The notes below the pieces were generated by a model, which searched no databases, was not told the origin of the DNA, and worked only from the letters and a program-made list of their open reading frames with translations. Below, in pieces: positions 12,401-25,713 of a stretch of DNA of 64,000 bases. The position numbers and the translations under genes were made by a program. This DNA is from Melanocharis versteri (taxonomy: Eukaryota; Chordata; Aves; Passeriformes; Melanocharitidae), in contig VZTG01005248.1 in assembly GCA_013397845.1 (NCBI GenBank), positions 5,558,893 to 5,622,892 on the forward strand. Reading direction: 5' to 3'. Position 1 is the stretch's first letter. Each line of letters opens with the position of its first letter.

Positions 12401-12799
12401 CATAAGTCTTGTGAAGGGAGGCTGAGGTTGTTTAACTTGGAGAAAAGAAAGCTCAAGGGAGACATTATCACGCTCTGCAACTACCTGAAAGGAGGTTGTG
12501 CTGAAGTGGGGGTCAGTCTCTTCTCCTAAGTAACAAGTGATAGGATGAGGGGAGGTGGCCTCAAGATATACCAGGGGAGATCTAGGTTGGATATTAGAGA
12601 AAATTTCTTTTCAGAAAGCGTTGTCAAGCACTGGAACAGGCTGCCCAGGGAAGTGGTTGAGTCACCATTAAGGTCTTTATAAGATGTGTAGATGTGGTGC
12701 TTAGGGACATGGTTTAGTGGTGGACTTGGCAATGCTGGTTTAAGGGTTGGACTTGATCTTAGTGGTATTTTCTAACCTAAATGTTTCTCTGATTCCATA
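12401..12799 (+). mobile_element. CR1 LINE fragment, 3' part
   Basis: The element begins in the end of ORF2 (GGCTGAGGTTGTTTAACTTGG), runs through CACTGGAACAGGCTGCCCAG near 12632, and then has the subfamily-specific 3' UTR text TGGTGCTTAGGGACATGG near 12693 and GGTGGACTTGGCAATGCTGG near 12719. It ends in a degraded terminus resembling ATGATTCTATG. The same 3' UTR type occurs in reverse orientation at 50480-50920. Broken and non-coding. Confidence 0.93.
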
Positions 12800-13170
12800 G
12801 ACTAGAAGATGAAATCAAGCCTAGAAAGATAATTCAGGTCACGGAGAGCTCTTCTAACATAAAACAATACAGCAGTGACGTTAATTTTCTGAGTATTGTC
12901 ATTTAGTGAATAACAAACCTTTTCAAAGTTATCTTGTCATTCATAGGACAAACTCACTTCAATGTGGATGCACAAGTATGAGTTCCAAGAAGTACTGTCA
13001 ATCTTTTCATTAAAATCTTTTTCCCCCTCTTTCTCTCTCCCTCCTGCCATCACTCTTTTTTCCCCCTAAAGAAAGCATGGCACAATGGCATCAAGAGGAA
13101 AAATCTGAAAACTCCAGGTCAACAAGAAGGCCTCATTTCTATTAGATTTCTTTGGAACCTTTAGTTTTCA

Positions 13171-13228
13171 CGTTTTGGTTTTTTGTTTTTTGGGTTTTTT
13201 TGGGGGGTTTTTTTAGTTTTTTTTTTTG
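13171..13228. repeat. T/G-rich low-complexity tract
   Basis: This is a plus-strand run almost wholly of T and G, with several T7-T12 blocks and one G6 block. It may be an expanded homopolymer or the remains of a poly(A)-like tail; no adjacent retroelement was identified. Confidence 0.8.
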
Positions 13229-13591
13229 AAAAGTGGCTTCTAATGCTGCTTGCTTCTGTTGAGTCTTTGTAATTTTAGACCTTTAGAAATTAGTCTGACT
13301 AATCCTTCGGATGCTTTTTAGTGGTTTTAAAAGAAAATCTACTCATTATAAACATCACTAGCTTCAGTAAAAACGGAGCTTGTGCAGTAGTTCCAAGGCA
13401 TTTCCTTCTATTTCTATTCTGTTTAGTTTAATGCTTGGGAGATTATTTGTTCAGATAGGATTTTATTTGTTTCAGATAGGATAGCCTGATAGATAGAAAA
13501 ACTCAGTTATTAATTTATGTTGTTATTAAACTATCAAGGCTTCAGGGATTACAATGTAAATATTGTGAATCAAAATGCGAAGAACTGAGGA

Positions 13592-13650
13592 AATGAAAAA
13601 ATAAAAATAAAAATAAAAATAAGAATGAAAATAAAAATTAAAATAAAAAT
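13592..13650 (+). repeat. Degenerate (AAAAT)n-type microsatellite
   Basis: About 60 bp of A-rich sequence built from AAAAAT/AAAAT units with a few G interruptions. No recognisable retroelement precedes it. Confidence 0.85.
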
Positions 13651-16600
13651 GTCTTTGATGGTACACACTTTAGTCCAATTTGTACAGAACAGTAATCTGC
13701 CTGTGCAGAGTGCTCAATAGGCCAAATTTCAGGTCCAATCTGTGCCACAGATTCCTGTGCTGCCTTAGATCACCATTAGCAACTGCATTTTTTAAACAGT
13801 TGCTCATGTGCAACGTTTCTGTCTTTGTGTGCCCTAATGAGAAAGTAGCAGTCAGTCCAGGACTGCTCCAGAGGCCTTGGTGCTTCAACTGCTCGGCTGC
13901 CATGGGCCACACCAGGCACCCAGCCTGCTGGAAATGAGATCAAGTCTCTCTTTTTTGCACCCATTCATGATGACAGGAGTCGTATGTGTACATTGTGGCT
14001 GAGTTAACATGATTGTGGTAGTTGTAATATTTTATATTTTTTTCCAAATGTCCCAAAATCTATTATGTTTTAATGCCAAAACATTACTTTAGAAGTTAAA
14101 AACATGGATGTGCTAAAATACTTTGCTTTTCATTTTAGAGCTGTGATTTTCACAAAAAATCCACTGTAGGTTTAGAAATTAATGGTAACCTACAATATTT
14201 CATGTACCCAGAGTATCATCCCTTTGCAGACCACGAGAAAAAATTCAAATAGTTTGACTTGCCGCTAGTGATTCTAAAGAGCATGACAGGATAATCACAG
14301 CATTTCTGTTCTTAAATTGTGCTGCAGCCCAAACACGTATTAAGGAGCCAACTGCTTTGCCTAAAACATGCAAAACTCTTGAACTATCAGCATTCAGCCT
14401 CACTTGGTAGTTTGCACACTGCTAAAGATCTTGGCAAAACAGAACAGATGCAGGGCACTCTCTGTCTTCTCTACTCTTGCATAGTCTCACATGGCTGGAG
14501 GGGCCAGCTCAGGCGGCTCTGAGGAGGGAGATCCACTGCAGCCTGCCAGAGACACCGTGGCAGGAAGGTGGTGCCGGCTGCCCAGCTGGGGTCAGGAGGA
14601 GAATGGCTGTTAATATGAGACAGCCCTTCAGGCAAAGTGCTTAAGACCCAACACAGATTTAAAAAAAAAGGTGTAAAGGACACATAGTGAGAACTTCCTA
14701 GCAGGACTGTTGCCAGACTGCTTTGGCTCTTGCTTGTGGAATCATCTTAGATGTGTTGCTGAAATGTAAAGGTGTTGAACCGAAATGCCGCTTCATCTGC
14801 ACGGGCACATGCTCTCCTGTAGTGCACAGCAATTCTCCTGGATGCCCCTTCTCTCCTGCTGGTGGCAAACTGCCTTTTCATGATGGGGAAGCCAAGATGC
14901 TCTGCAAGTACCACACACAGTACTATTAAAAATAATAGAAATTATAATTAGCCTTTGTCCTGCTAGGATTCAGTCAAGGCTGTCACAGCAAGGAAGGATG
15001 GAAGTGTTCTTGGCTCACTTGTCTTTACCCATTGCTTTGCTCTGCTCTACGTGTGCTCACTCACATGGGTTGCTGGACTTGCCATGATCACAGTGCATTT
15101 TCACTGTTGTGCATTTCCACTATTGTGCATTGTCATAATGGCTTCTTCCCTAGAAATTTGGAAGATGCAATACTCCCATCTGACTTCAAACTGAACTGCA
15201 ATGGGCAGAAGCTGTATGCAAATAGCAAGGTCATAGCTGATAGCAAGACAAAAACCTATGGCTGTGGCTAATGAAGTTAATGGAGCTGGGTTGTCCCATC
15301 AAGTGCTGGATTTTACAGCAAAATCAAAATTTGCAGGTGTGACATGGTGCATATTTAAGATGAATGTTCCAGTTCTAGAAAATATCCAAGGAGACAAGAG
15401 ACTGATCCTGAATTTGCATTTAAATTAACCAATAATCAAATGGGAAAAATGGTTTTTTGGTGAAGTGAGAAGGAAGGGACAGAAAAAAAATGGGTAAATT
15501 ACTTACGAGCAGCAGTGGGAAATCCAGAGACTGCAGCATGCAAAGATAATATCTGGCTTACAGTATCTACTGGTACAAAGCCACTGTTTTTTCCAAGTTG
15601 ATTTGAGCTGCCTGCTGAATAACTTTACTCTGATCCAGGCATTTGCATTCTGTGGCTTCAGTGTTTTTGACCTAGCACTTAGGATCCCAGAAAACGGGCT
15701 TGTGAGTGAACAAGGCCCTCAAACAGGCAGTTAAGCAGCACATGATCGCACTCCAATTGTTTTGTAGTGTGACTTGCAGTTGCTTTTTCACTTAATATTC
15801 CTTCAGGCAAACAGGCTTTTTGATTCCTGTGCATTTCACAGGAAGATTTGCAGATCTGCCTTTAATGTTTTGCTTCATCTGATTGTTGTTGAGAAATACC
15901 AGGGACTTGAACTTGAATTCTCTGCCTGGAGACATTTTTGTTTGCTTAACAGATGAATAGCCCATACAGTGAAATTTGGAACAAAACTTCCTGCAACTCC
16001 AAATGGTACTTCCTATGTCCCTTTAAAGTTAGTTTTGTAGTATTCAATGATATGTGCATCATGCAGTAAATGATTTGTCCTTCCACAGTGTTCTTCATTA
16101 GTGTGGAATTCTTGGACTAAGGCTCTTTCAGGGTTAAATTTTAGACTTGGTTTTTAGAAAGCCACATCAGTCATGATCTAATTGCACAATTTCAGCAGAG
16201 CTGACATTTAAAGTATGTGATAATTCTACCACTTCAGACAACCACTATTTCAAGGACTATCTCCTAGAAACTAAATTAAGTATCATCTAGATTGAAGTAA
16301 GAAGTGCTGAAGCATTGTTTGATTTAAAAAAATTAAATAAATTATTCTACAGGGAAAATAATTGTGATTTGTTTATGCAGATATTTTAGATACACTGGCA
16401 CTGAAAATATGCAGGTGGCCAGTCCACCAGAGAGTTTTCACTTACCAGAATTTCAAGCCTTCTTTGTTCTATTGACATAAATTTATAGGTAAGAAGACAA
16501 CCATACTTGGTTTTGATGCCTAAATGTTCATATTGGGAAAAATTGCCCATGGATTAATCTTAATAAATGCCACTCTCAAAAGATAGTCAGCTTCAAAATC

Positions 16601-17797
16601 ATTCTGTCAGTCCCAACCACATGTACTTGTGGTTAATACACTCTTTGTACCAAAAGTAACTTTTCACAGTAAAATGTTGGAAGCTGATGTGCTGTGGGGT
16701 CTCTGCATGGAAAACATCCTGCAAGGGGATTGTGTGGAATGACTGGGCAAACAAAGCGGAGCAGGCAGCAACTGTTCCCTTGCTCCTCTAAAGATTAGCA
16801 TTGATAACAATAAAGTGAAATAAAAAAACATAATTGAAACCAGCACATCTCTTGTTTTGGTTTTCAGCCAAGTCATATGTCAGTTAGTGCAGATCTCTGC
16901 CTCCCGAAGGCATTGCCTTCGTTCTGCCTCTGAAAAAAGCAGTTCCCATGTCTGTTTACTGCCTGCTTAGCTGGGAAAAGGAAAAAACGAACCAGTTAGG
17001 TTCTGCTACAAGGTCTTGCCATAAATCTATTTGTTTCACTTTTACAGGAAACAGTTAAGAACATATGCTTCTTCTGCTTGTAAAAACAATCTTCTTTTTT
17101 ATATTCTTATTTCTTATATGGCTTCATAGAATTATGATACATTTTACACATCCTGGTGTTGTCCTTACTCGCCGAGCTTGAAATGTAAAAAGAAAGTAAG
17201 TCAAAGCAAATAAGCACAAGGTAAAGTAGAGGACAGAAGCACAAGAGAGAGAAGAAAGGAGAATCGGTTGTTTGTCACGGTGAAATTCAGAGTGATTTTG
17301 AACACAACCCAGAAAATGAAGACAGGATAATTATTTAATTGCAGAGACCAATATAGACTGGAAAAATAATAAAGCAAAATGATTAGGAAGAGCAGAGAAA
17401 TCAGGAGGAATAGAAAATGAAGACAACTGTAGGCAGTTTCAAATGTATTTAGTTTTAAGGACTGTTTCATAAAACAGAACTTAGTATTTAGGCTGTGGAG
17501 GAAAGATGTGAACACTGACCTGATGGAGTTAAGGAGCTGGTCATGGCACAAGTAACCTTCCAAACTTAACCACTGGAAACAAATAGCAGAATGAAGCAAG
17601 TATTGAAACTGTGTGGGTCATTTGGGGAAGTGCTGGCTGACCACACTGTGAGGCCAGACTGCAGTGCCTGCCCGCTTGGCCTCAGCCAGTGCGGCTGTGG
17701 ACATACTGCCTTTTTCCCTTGTGCCTCAGTTTCCCAGCCGCTTCCTTAACCCAGTATCATTGTGGAAAATATTACAGTAGAGGGGTACAAATACCAT

Positions 17798-18748
17798 AGA
17801 GTCATCATAGAATCACCAAGGCTGGAAGAGACCTTTGAGAGTATCAAGCCCAACTGTCAACCCAGCACTACCACTGTAACCCCTAAACCACTGAAACATC
17901 ACCCAGCACCAGATCCAGATGCCTCTTAAACACTTTCAGGGATGGTGGCTCCACCACCTCCCTAGGCAACCTATTCCAATGCATGACCACCCTAACAGTG
18001 AAAACATTTTTTCTGTTATCCATTCTGAATCTCTCCTGTCTCAGCTTAAGGCCATTTCCTCTGGTCCTCTCACTGCAGGCCTGGTAGAAGAGATTAGTCC
18101 CCACCTCACCACAGCCTCCTTTCAGAGAGTTGTAGAGAGCGATGAGCTCCTCCCTGAGCCTCCTCGAGACTAAACAAACCCAGCTCCCTCATATGCTCCT
18201 CTTAAGACATGTTTTAGAGCTTTCATGAGCCTGGTTGCCCTTCGCTGGACACTCTCCAGCATCTCAATGTCCTTCGTAAAAAGCGCCCAGAGCTGGGCAC
18301 ACCACTCAAGGTGTGGCCTCACCAGTGCTGAGTACAGGGGGACAATCACTTCTTGAGTCCTGCTGACTACACTATTCTTGATAAGGGCCAAGATGTCATT
18401 GGCCTTCTTGGCTACCTGGGCACACACTGACTCATATTGAGCTGGCTGTCAACCAGCACCCCCAAGTCTCTTTCTACTGATGAGTTCTCAAGTCACTCCC
18501 CCCCCAGCCTGTAGCACTGCATGGGGTTGCTGCAGCTCAAGTGCAGTATCCAGCACTTCACATTATTGAACCTCATGCATTTGTTCTTAGCCCATTGATT
18601 GAGTCTGTCCAGTCTCTCTGTAGAGTCTTCCTACCCTCGAGTAGATCAACACTCCCACCCAGCTTAGTGTCATCTGCAAATTTACTGGGGGTGCACTCAA
18701 TATCCCCATCCAGATCATCAGTGAAGATGTTAAACAGGACTGGCCCCA
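17798..18748 (-). mobile_element. CR1 LINE, longest copy, with remnant reverse-transcriptase ORF2
   Basis: About 950 bp of a 5'-truncated CR1 on the minus strand. Read from its 5' end (18748) it holds the C-terminal part of ORF2. First comes the GPVLFNIF-like block with the FADDTKLGG motif, whose FADD codons lie at 18680-18669 and are part of the reverse-transcriptase active site. Next are the VAKKAND and YSALVRPHLEWCAQLWA segments (about 18425-18290), then ERTRGNG, HWNRLPREVVE and the C-terminus near 17883. The 3' UTR and a degraded TCATAGAATC terminus follow at 17798-17815. Stops and frameshifts break the frame, for instance near 18500 and 18420, so it encodes no working enzyme. The left edge of homology is sharp. 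Confidence 0.95.
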
Positions 18749-20654
18749 AATATCCACATGAACAGATAACATTCATGCCTCACGTAATCAGACACTGCAC
18801 AAGAGCAGATGGGACATATTCTGATGTACAATCCCATATTCTGTGATGCTGGTTCTGCACAGCAGGGCTACTGCAGGTAGGTTTATTGGCAGAGTCGCAA
18901 GGTTGCAGCCTAGCTTTGCTGCACCTCTATCTAATAGTCTCTGCTTAATTTGATGGGAGTTTCCTACCACTAATTACATCCAGCTTAAAGAACAGAATTA
19001 TATTTTCATAAGCATTCAGGAAAGCAAAGGCTCTGAGCACCTGTATTGCATGTTCAGTAAGAGGTGGAAGCTATGGGGAGCACTGTTATGTAGGGGTCTT
19101 CACAGGTCTGGTTGGGATCACTAAAAACTGTCTGTCTCCTTTTTGGGCATTTAATTTTAGGTGTTCACTAGCAATTGAACATTGTAGATTTTCATTGTGG
19201 AGCAGGATGGAAAAAGTTTCTTTAACGAAGGAGCAGTTGAAGCTGCACGCTAGCTTGGTTTTATTGTAGCTTTTCACACAGCCTCCCACGATATCCTCAT
19301 AAACAAACTCAAGAAACATAGTAAGTTCAGCTGAACTACAAGATGGGTACAAAATGGCTGAAAAATTCTGCTTAGAGCAATTTAAAATTTTATAGAATGC
19401 TGGGAAATGCAGAACATTTATCACCCTGGAAAGACTGTTATGCAGCCACAGCTTTATTAATCAATAACCTTATGTTAGAAGTAAGGGAATGATTAGAGAA
19501 GATGCAGTTCCATTATTTATGGGGAACTAAGCAACTAATGGACAAAACAGGGGGAAGACTGAAATATTTAGTGCTTTTCTTTGTCTCCACTGTTGAAAAA
19601 AACCTAGCTGTGACCACAAATTATTGACTATGAAAAAAAAAGAAAAGTTAGGGACAGTGAAGAGAGAAAGAAAGGATTAAAATATATTTATAAGGTTAAA
19701 GATATCAAACCAAATCATTAATAATTTCAGGCTCCTAGGTCTGTAAGAAAGGGCTAACATGCATTTATCTACACTCGCGTAATGCCAAATCAATCAGACT
19801 TCTTTTCTTGACAGGCTAACCAGCTTAGAGGATAAGAGGAAAGAGTAGAATCAGTATATTAAATCTTGATTTTAGAATAAGTTTTCATACAGAATCATGT
19901 GACTGACAGTCCAGGGAAAGAGAATTCAGATGGACTTACACAGAAGGTTAAAAAGCTGCATTCAGAGTTTCTTCTCAAACCAGGAGGCAAGAATTGTTCT
20001 ATTCCTCTGCTGGTTTCACAGAAGTGAATGGTAAGGTAGAGAGAAAATCTATATAGATGCAAACATTACATACGATGTGAAAGACAAGATCAAAATCCAG
20101 GATGACTTTGGTAAGCGGTAGAAGTGGTTCAAAATGGTAAAAGAAAGTTCAGTGATAAGTAGGACGAACCGGTATGCTTAGGGAGCAATAATTAGTTGAC
20201 AAACACATGGCAGCAAGAGGCAGCAGAATTGACAAGGGAGCAATTGCAAGAAGATATTAATGCTGTTGTGTTTTATCATTGGACATCAGGAGGTCTGGTC
20301 TGAGGGAACACGTTCAGCTGGTGTCCTACATTTTAAATGAAAATAACTGAAGAAATTTCACAGAGGAGCTAAAAAATGCTTAGAATTTAGAAAAAATTGT
20401 TCAGGCTGTAACTCTGAAAGAACTGCTTTCTGGTACTGACAAAAGATTTTAAATGCTAAGATGTAATTGTATGCTAAGAGTCTAATGATATATCGATACC
20501 AGGAGATCATTACACAAAAAAAAGAGCAATAAGAATTTTTAGATTTTTGCTGAGCACAAGGCAAGCACTACTTCATTTCATTTGTGTCAGAAAGACTCAG
20601 TTATACAGCAAGGATTTTTTTTTTATTTGTGGTCTTATTTTTTGTTACAGAAGT
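18749..20654. other. Unassigned DNA
   Basis: No gene or recognisable repeat is seen. The sequence is AT-rich with A-rich patches (for example near 19635) and short open frames of at most 112 codons without domains. Confidence 0.55.
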
Positions 20655-20789
20655 AACAGAATATGCTGTGTTGGAAGGGACCCACAAGGATCATTAAGCT
20701 CAACTCTATAGAAAATGGCCAGCATGGGGACTGGATCTACAACCCTGGCCTTATTAGCATCGTACTCTCAATAGACCAGAACTGGCTAT
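20655..20789 (-). mobile_element. tRNA-Ile-derived SINE with CR1 tail (TguSINE1-like)
   Basis: On the minus strand the first about 73 bp (20789-20717) follow a tRNA-Ile gene: the anticodon-arm word GATGCTAATAA, then GGCCAGGGTTGTAGATCCAG in place of the variable and T arm, ending GTCCCCATGCTGGCC. After a short linker, 20710-20655 is a CR1 3' tail with GATCCTTGTGGGTCCCTTCC and a degraded ATATTCTGTT end. A tRNA head with a LINE-matched tail is the SINE layout, the tail letting CR1 reverse transcriptase recruit it. From memory, TguSINE1 of songbirds has this structure. The acceptor stem and T arm are diverged, so it is not a working tRNA gene. Confidence 0.85.
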
Positions 20790-23700
20790 GGGGAGGTTGT
20801 AAAATTGGTGTTGTTAAGGAATTAAAGGTTCACCTGTCATGAATATTCAAATTACTGTTAGTCCTGTATCAGTGTAAGGGAATAGACCAGAGACAGGCAT
20901 GCCTGGGGTGTGATGAACGCCTGAATCACCTGGATGTGTCTCTTCACAGAATGTAGGGAGGCAATATGCAGTATGCAGACTCCAGTTTAGCTCCTCCAGA
21001 GTTAAGTGGGAAGACATCTTTAGGCATTTGGCTCTTGCTTATCATCAAGATCTTTGCATTGCTATTGCTCTCTTATGTCCAGTTTATCATATTCCCCATT
21101 TCACATTTGTGAGGATCATATGGCATTTGGCAAAGCCCCATCAGCCTTTGTGCAGATCTGCTATGGGCATGGTGCTGACTGCCTTTTTCTCTAAAGCAAA
21201 GGCAGCTGCAGGAGGGCTTGCTTTCATCCTTCCACTCTGCCCTTATCTGCAATATCTTGCTCTCAGATATATCACCAGGGAAACTATCCCAGGTCAAAAG
21301 AAAGAGGTTTTAATTATTGGTATTATTTAGGAATTTTTGCTATTTACTTGTCTTTTGCATGCTCCAACAGGCTTCATTTATGGGCAGCATAGAGCAGGAT
21401 CCTTGTACGTGTGAGTTTCTGACATAAGCACACTGCCAAGAGTGTAACACAAAATCCTACTCTTTACTTGTCAGCTTGTGTCACTAAAGCCTTTACAAGA
21501 GCTTTTTTGTACCAAAGACTTCATCTGACTGTATAGGAAGATACCAGTACATTTCCAATGTCTAGTAGGATGTCATAATGTTCTGTCCTTGCTGGTGTCC
21601 AGTGCAGCCTTGGGTTAACACAGTGTTTTGAGTGTGTGCAAAAGGAAGCAGTGTAACAAAATGCCGTGAAGGATCCTCTGGTTGATTACTCACCAGTTTG
21701 TCATCCAGACATGGATGCCCCAGGTGCTTTGAACCCTCCTTTCTGTGCTCCCTTGGGAGCCACTCTGAGAGCTGCAGTGCTCCCGGGAGTCCCGGCTCCC
21801 ACCTCTAACGCTGACATTCCTACTGGCTCAGAAGACCTGCAGGGTGCCTGAGCAAACCAGTTTTGCACGGTATTCCTAGGCCTGTTTTTACTCAAAGGGG
21901 GGTCCACAAGAGATTCCGCCCCACCTCCATCGCACCAGGAGACTCCCGCAGCCGGGAGGGCTCGTTCACGCCTACTCACCAGAGGGCAAATGTGGCACCT
22001 CTTCAGCCCTCTCCGGTGAGGAGGACCCCTGCCAGGTGACTTCTGACCAAAATCAACTTCTCCTTGGCTCTCTGAAGTAGGAGCTGGTTTATTTCAGATG
22101 TTGATTACATTTCAGTGGGAGAGCACTTAAGCTAATTGCTCGGCATTGTTAGTTCTGTGCCAACATTCCTCTGAAGCTTTAGTTCAAAGGCCTGTGTTGC
22201 AATCAAAATACTTTGCTGTTTGACATAGATATACCCGGAGTTCATCAGCTGGAAGAGAATGACTGCATTGTGTGGACAGCGTGCGCAGATATTGTCAAGG
22301 GAGCAGGTAACCAAGAGTAAAACCTGAGGGTGAGATTTCCTGTCTAGGTTCCTGAGGATGAGTAACTAAGAAGCCCTTTTCCTTCAGCTGGTGCTGTACC
22401 AAAAGGCCATCCACAATCTACCTTCCCATCAGCAAAATTTACTTTATTGCTCAATTTCACATCTTGATGAAAGCAGTGGAGATACTTACATCCAGTTCAC
22501 TTGTTCAGCTCGATAAGCCATACAGAAGCAGTGAGGCTGTTTCATTTGATAGAATTCCCAGTGTACTATAAAAAGCAAAATATCTGCAAAACCAGGTCTT
22601 CTTGCTATTTACAACACATGCTGTGGCTTTTTGCTGTGAAATATTTTGACACCTATCAACAAAGGTTAGTGCAGACAATTTCTTGGGAAAATGTGTGAAG
22701 AGTATGAAATTCATAGACCGCATACAGAGGGAGTATGGGTGGAATAGTGGCTTTCTAGAGAGACTATAGTCCATGAATCTTTGTAGAGAAAACAATGAGA
22801 AAATAGTTAAAAGTGTGTGTTTTTCTGATTTTCCCTCCTCTATTAAAATGCAATTAACTTATTGTGGTGTACTTTTTTCCCTAAAACATAGCTTTCATGT
22901 GTACCATGCCTCGTAAGTGTGTCTGGTAAGTCATGTACATGTGTATTTAAACCCAGATAGCACATAGGACATCTTTGGCTGGTAACTTCCTCTTCCACCC
23001 AGGTAAAATCTGAAGTGCTTTCCAAACTTTAAAACAGATTGGGGAGCCTTTTTGCTGGCATTTTTTAAATGAGCTTTGCCCATTTCTACAGGGAAGCTAT
23101 TTTAGCATGCAGCTATTCTGCACAGTACTTTAGAATAGTAGAGCCAAATGAATTTGTGGTGGGAGTTTATAGCAGACAGGCTGTAATTATTCAGTTTGGA
23201 AATTAACCAGAGTGAAATAGAAGCTTGCCTACCAATAACCATACTTGGAGTACCATGTTTTTTAAGTTTTTACACAAAGAAGCTTGTTTGAATGGTGCAA
23301 GTGTAAGATGGGAGTCAGAAAACCTGTGCTGCTGTGACATACATTTAGGACTGGGAATTATTTAAACTCTCCCTCACCCTTCTTTTTTTTTTTTCCCATC
23401 AAAAAGCAACAATAGAGTGGGGCCTTACCACCACTTGTTCTCTTCATTTTTACCCTATATCACCTTGAAAATTATGATGAGGTTGACAGGTGTACCTTTT
23501 AGCTTTTTTATTTGATGCTTACTGGGTTTTCACCTGTGACTCCAGGGGGGCCTTACCTCTACAGAGCCAAATTAATTACTGTGGCAAGGACAATTGTGTG
23601 AGTGTTTGTCTGGAGTGACTCCGCCCTGTGGAATTGTCTATAATTTCAGCAATTATTTCGTTTTCAAAGTAGGATTCACATTACATTTTTATTTCAACAG

Positions 23701-25713
23701 AGTATTTTCCCATGGCAGGTTAGTCTATGGTGGCTGTGAGCTGCCCTGTGTAGACAACCTCCTTGCTTAGGACTTTCACATTGTCCTGCAGATCTGCTTG
23801 TAAACCTCTAGGAAGAACAAACTATGTAAGGCAGCTAACTGTGGAACAGCAATCCAAAGCAATGTTTCAACTCTGAAAAAAAAAGTGAAAATGAGATTTT
23901 GTTTTCCTGTTGAAGTTTTGCCCATAATTTTTGCACCAGTATGCTTCATGTGATTTTTGAAGCATTTAAATTTTATTGTCCATTAATTTGTCCCTTAGTT
24001 TTGGCTTATGCAAGAGAGGGAGAGAGCTTCAGCAATGCACAGGATGAACCAATGTGCATGCATATCCTTGTAGCGAGGCTTGTTGTCACAGAAGTGACAA
24101 AAGATTGATTTGCTCAGAGCTGACCTCAATTACTGGTCTGCTGCAAGGCATATTCTAGGGCTAATTTTGCCTAAGTGTCATGGCATGTGAAAATGGCAAT
24201 ACGGGATGGATGAAGTGGCATCATGATATGCATATTTGTTTAACTAATAGGGAGATCTGAAAGAGTGAAGAGTATATGTAGGCAAACCCTGTAGCCACTT
24301 AGGCTCAGCTTCTGGATATGCTTCAAAAAACCGCTGAAACTCAGTAAAGGTGAAGCACGTGAAACTATACTCAGCGTAATTAAAGTTTTGTGACAAAAAT
24401 CAAGTGCTTTTCTAGATTATTGATATTTTCTGCAAATCTTACCAAGTTAGAAGGATTGGATCTTCACTGGTATTGTTTTCAGTCATGAATCTCTCAGGAG
24501 ACAGGCTCAGGAGGTCTCAAGACTCAGGCAGAAGCTCTCTATCCATGCATTGTGCTGCCATCAGGCTTAGCACAGGAGCTCCCTCTGAGGCAACCTTCAC
24601 TGTGATGGGAGTCTTGAATTATCTAGAGAAAAGCATGAATTCTAGCCATGGACTTTATGTAAATGAGTCAAAAAGAGTCCTGACAAGATGGAGCAGATTT
24701 ATAACTTTTGTGAAGTGGAACAAACTTGTGATGTTGGAACCACACAGCTAAAAAAACACTTGAATTCTTATAGTCACCCTGAGAACATACCATACATACT
24801 TTCACACAAACAAAAAAACTAGACATATAACCTTTAGCCCTTGAATTGCTTCATTTTTCCTACTATTTCACAAACTAGCTCTGTTTTCATTAAGGACAAA
24901 GTATGTTATGAATTTATCACTCAGCTCAGCACACTGTCATTCTTGTGTTGCTTTCAACTTAGTACTTCTGCTTTTTTTTTCAGTTTTAATGGGATATTAT
25001 GTAAGGTTGGATTCTGGTCTTGGTTACTGTGGTAGATCTCCGAAGGCTTGCCACTGGCTGCAACTTGGCTTCACAGATAATCAGGCAGCACTGTGCTTCT
25101 AGATTTTAAATTTGACCACCCAGATTCAGATGTCTGATTCTATCAGTTAGAGAAATGACACAGTTCACGTTTGCTGTCCAAGTGGTAACAACAGTAGCTT
25201 CCCAAAGTATTGGCTAAGGGAAGACTGGGCCTCACACAGCTGAGCACTAATTAACATTGCCACATATCCCACTGCCCTCTTGGACTGCATGACAGTGGCT
25301 AGCCACCCTGTCTGGTTTTAAAGCTTTTCAAGATCTGTGTTGCTGGTATTAATTTTGTTTATATTTACAGCACAACTGAGTCTTCTATTTTTTTAAAGCA
25401 GTAAGAAAACAATAGTCTGTCTGTTAAAAAGGAACACACAGTACAAAGACCTCAGCTGCTGGTTGAAACATTCCAATGATCAGAAGTGCTGCTAATTTAG
25501 GTAGGCAATAAATACATTAATTGAGAATATTTATGAAGACTTGTTTGTGCAGATGGACAAAGACAATAAGAGAATGGCATTTCCTTACTACATGAGGAGC
25601 TGGTGTTTATCACATGCTAGTATGGCAGGTATTTACAATGTTTCCTTTCAGCATCTACATTTACATCTCTAAGTTAGGGGCCTGGACATGGTTTTGTCTC
25701 ATCTGACTTACGC
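20790..25713. other. Unassigned DNA
   Basis: No gene or dispersed repeat is recognised. A moderately GC-rich and CpG-bearing patch lies at about 21700-22030, with short open frames on both strands that match nothing known. The stretch at about 23560-23700 carries TAATTA and overlapping ACAAT/ATTGT words, which could be homeodomain and SOX sites; that is only inference. Confidence 0.5.

Larger units (their letters stand above)
12800..17797. other. Unassigned DNA
   Basis: No gene or dispersed repeat is recognised apart from the low-complexity tracts listed separately. Open frames here are at most 132 codons (17201-17599 minus) and rich in Leu, Phe and Ser, as expected of AT-rich non-coding sequence. 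Confidence 0.55.

Noticed and set aside
20717..20789. tRNA-Ile gene
   Set aside because: The acceptor stem and T arm are mutated, and a CR1 tail is fused to it; it is a SINE head.
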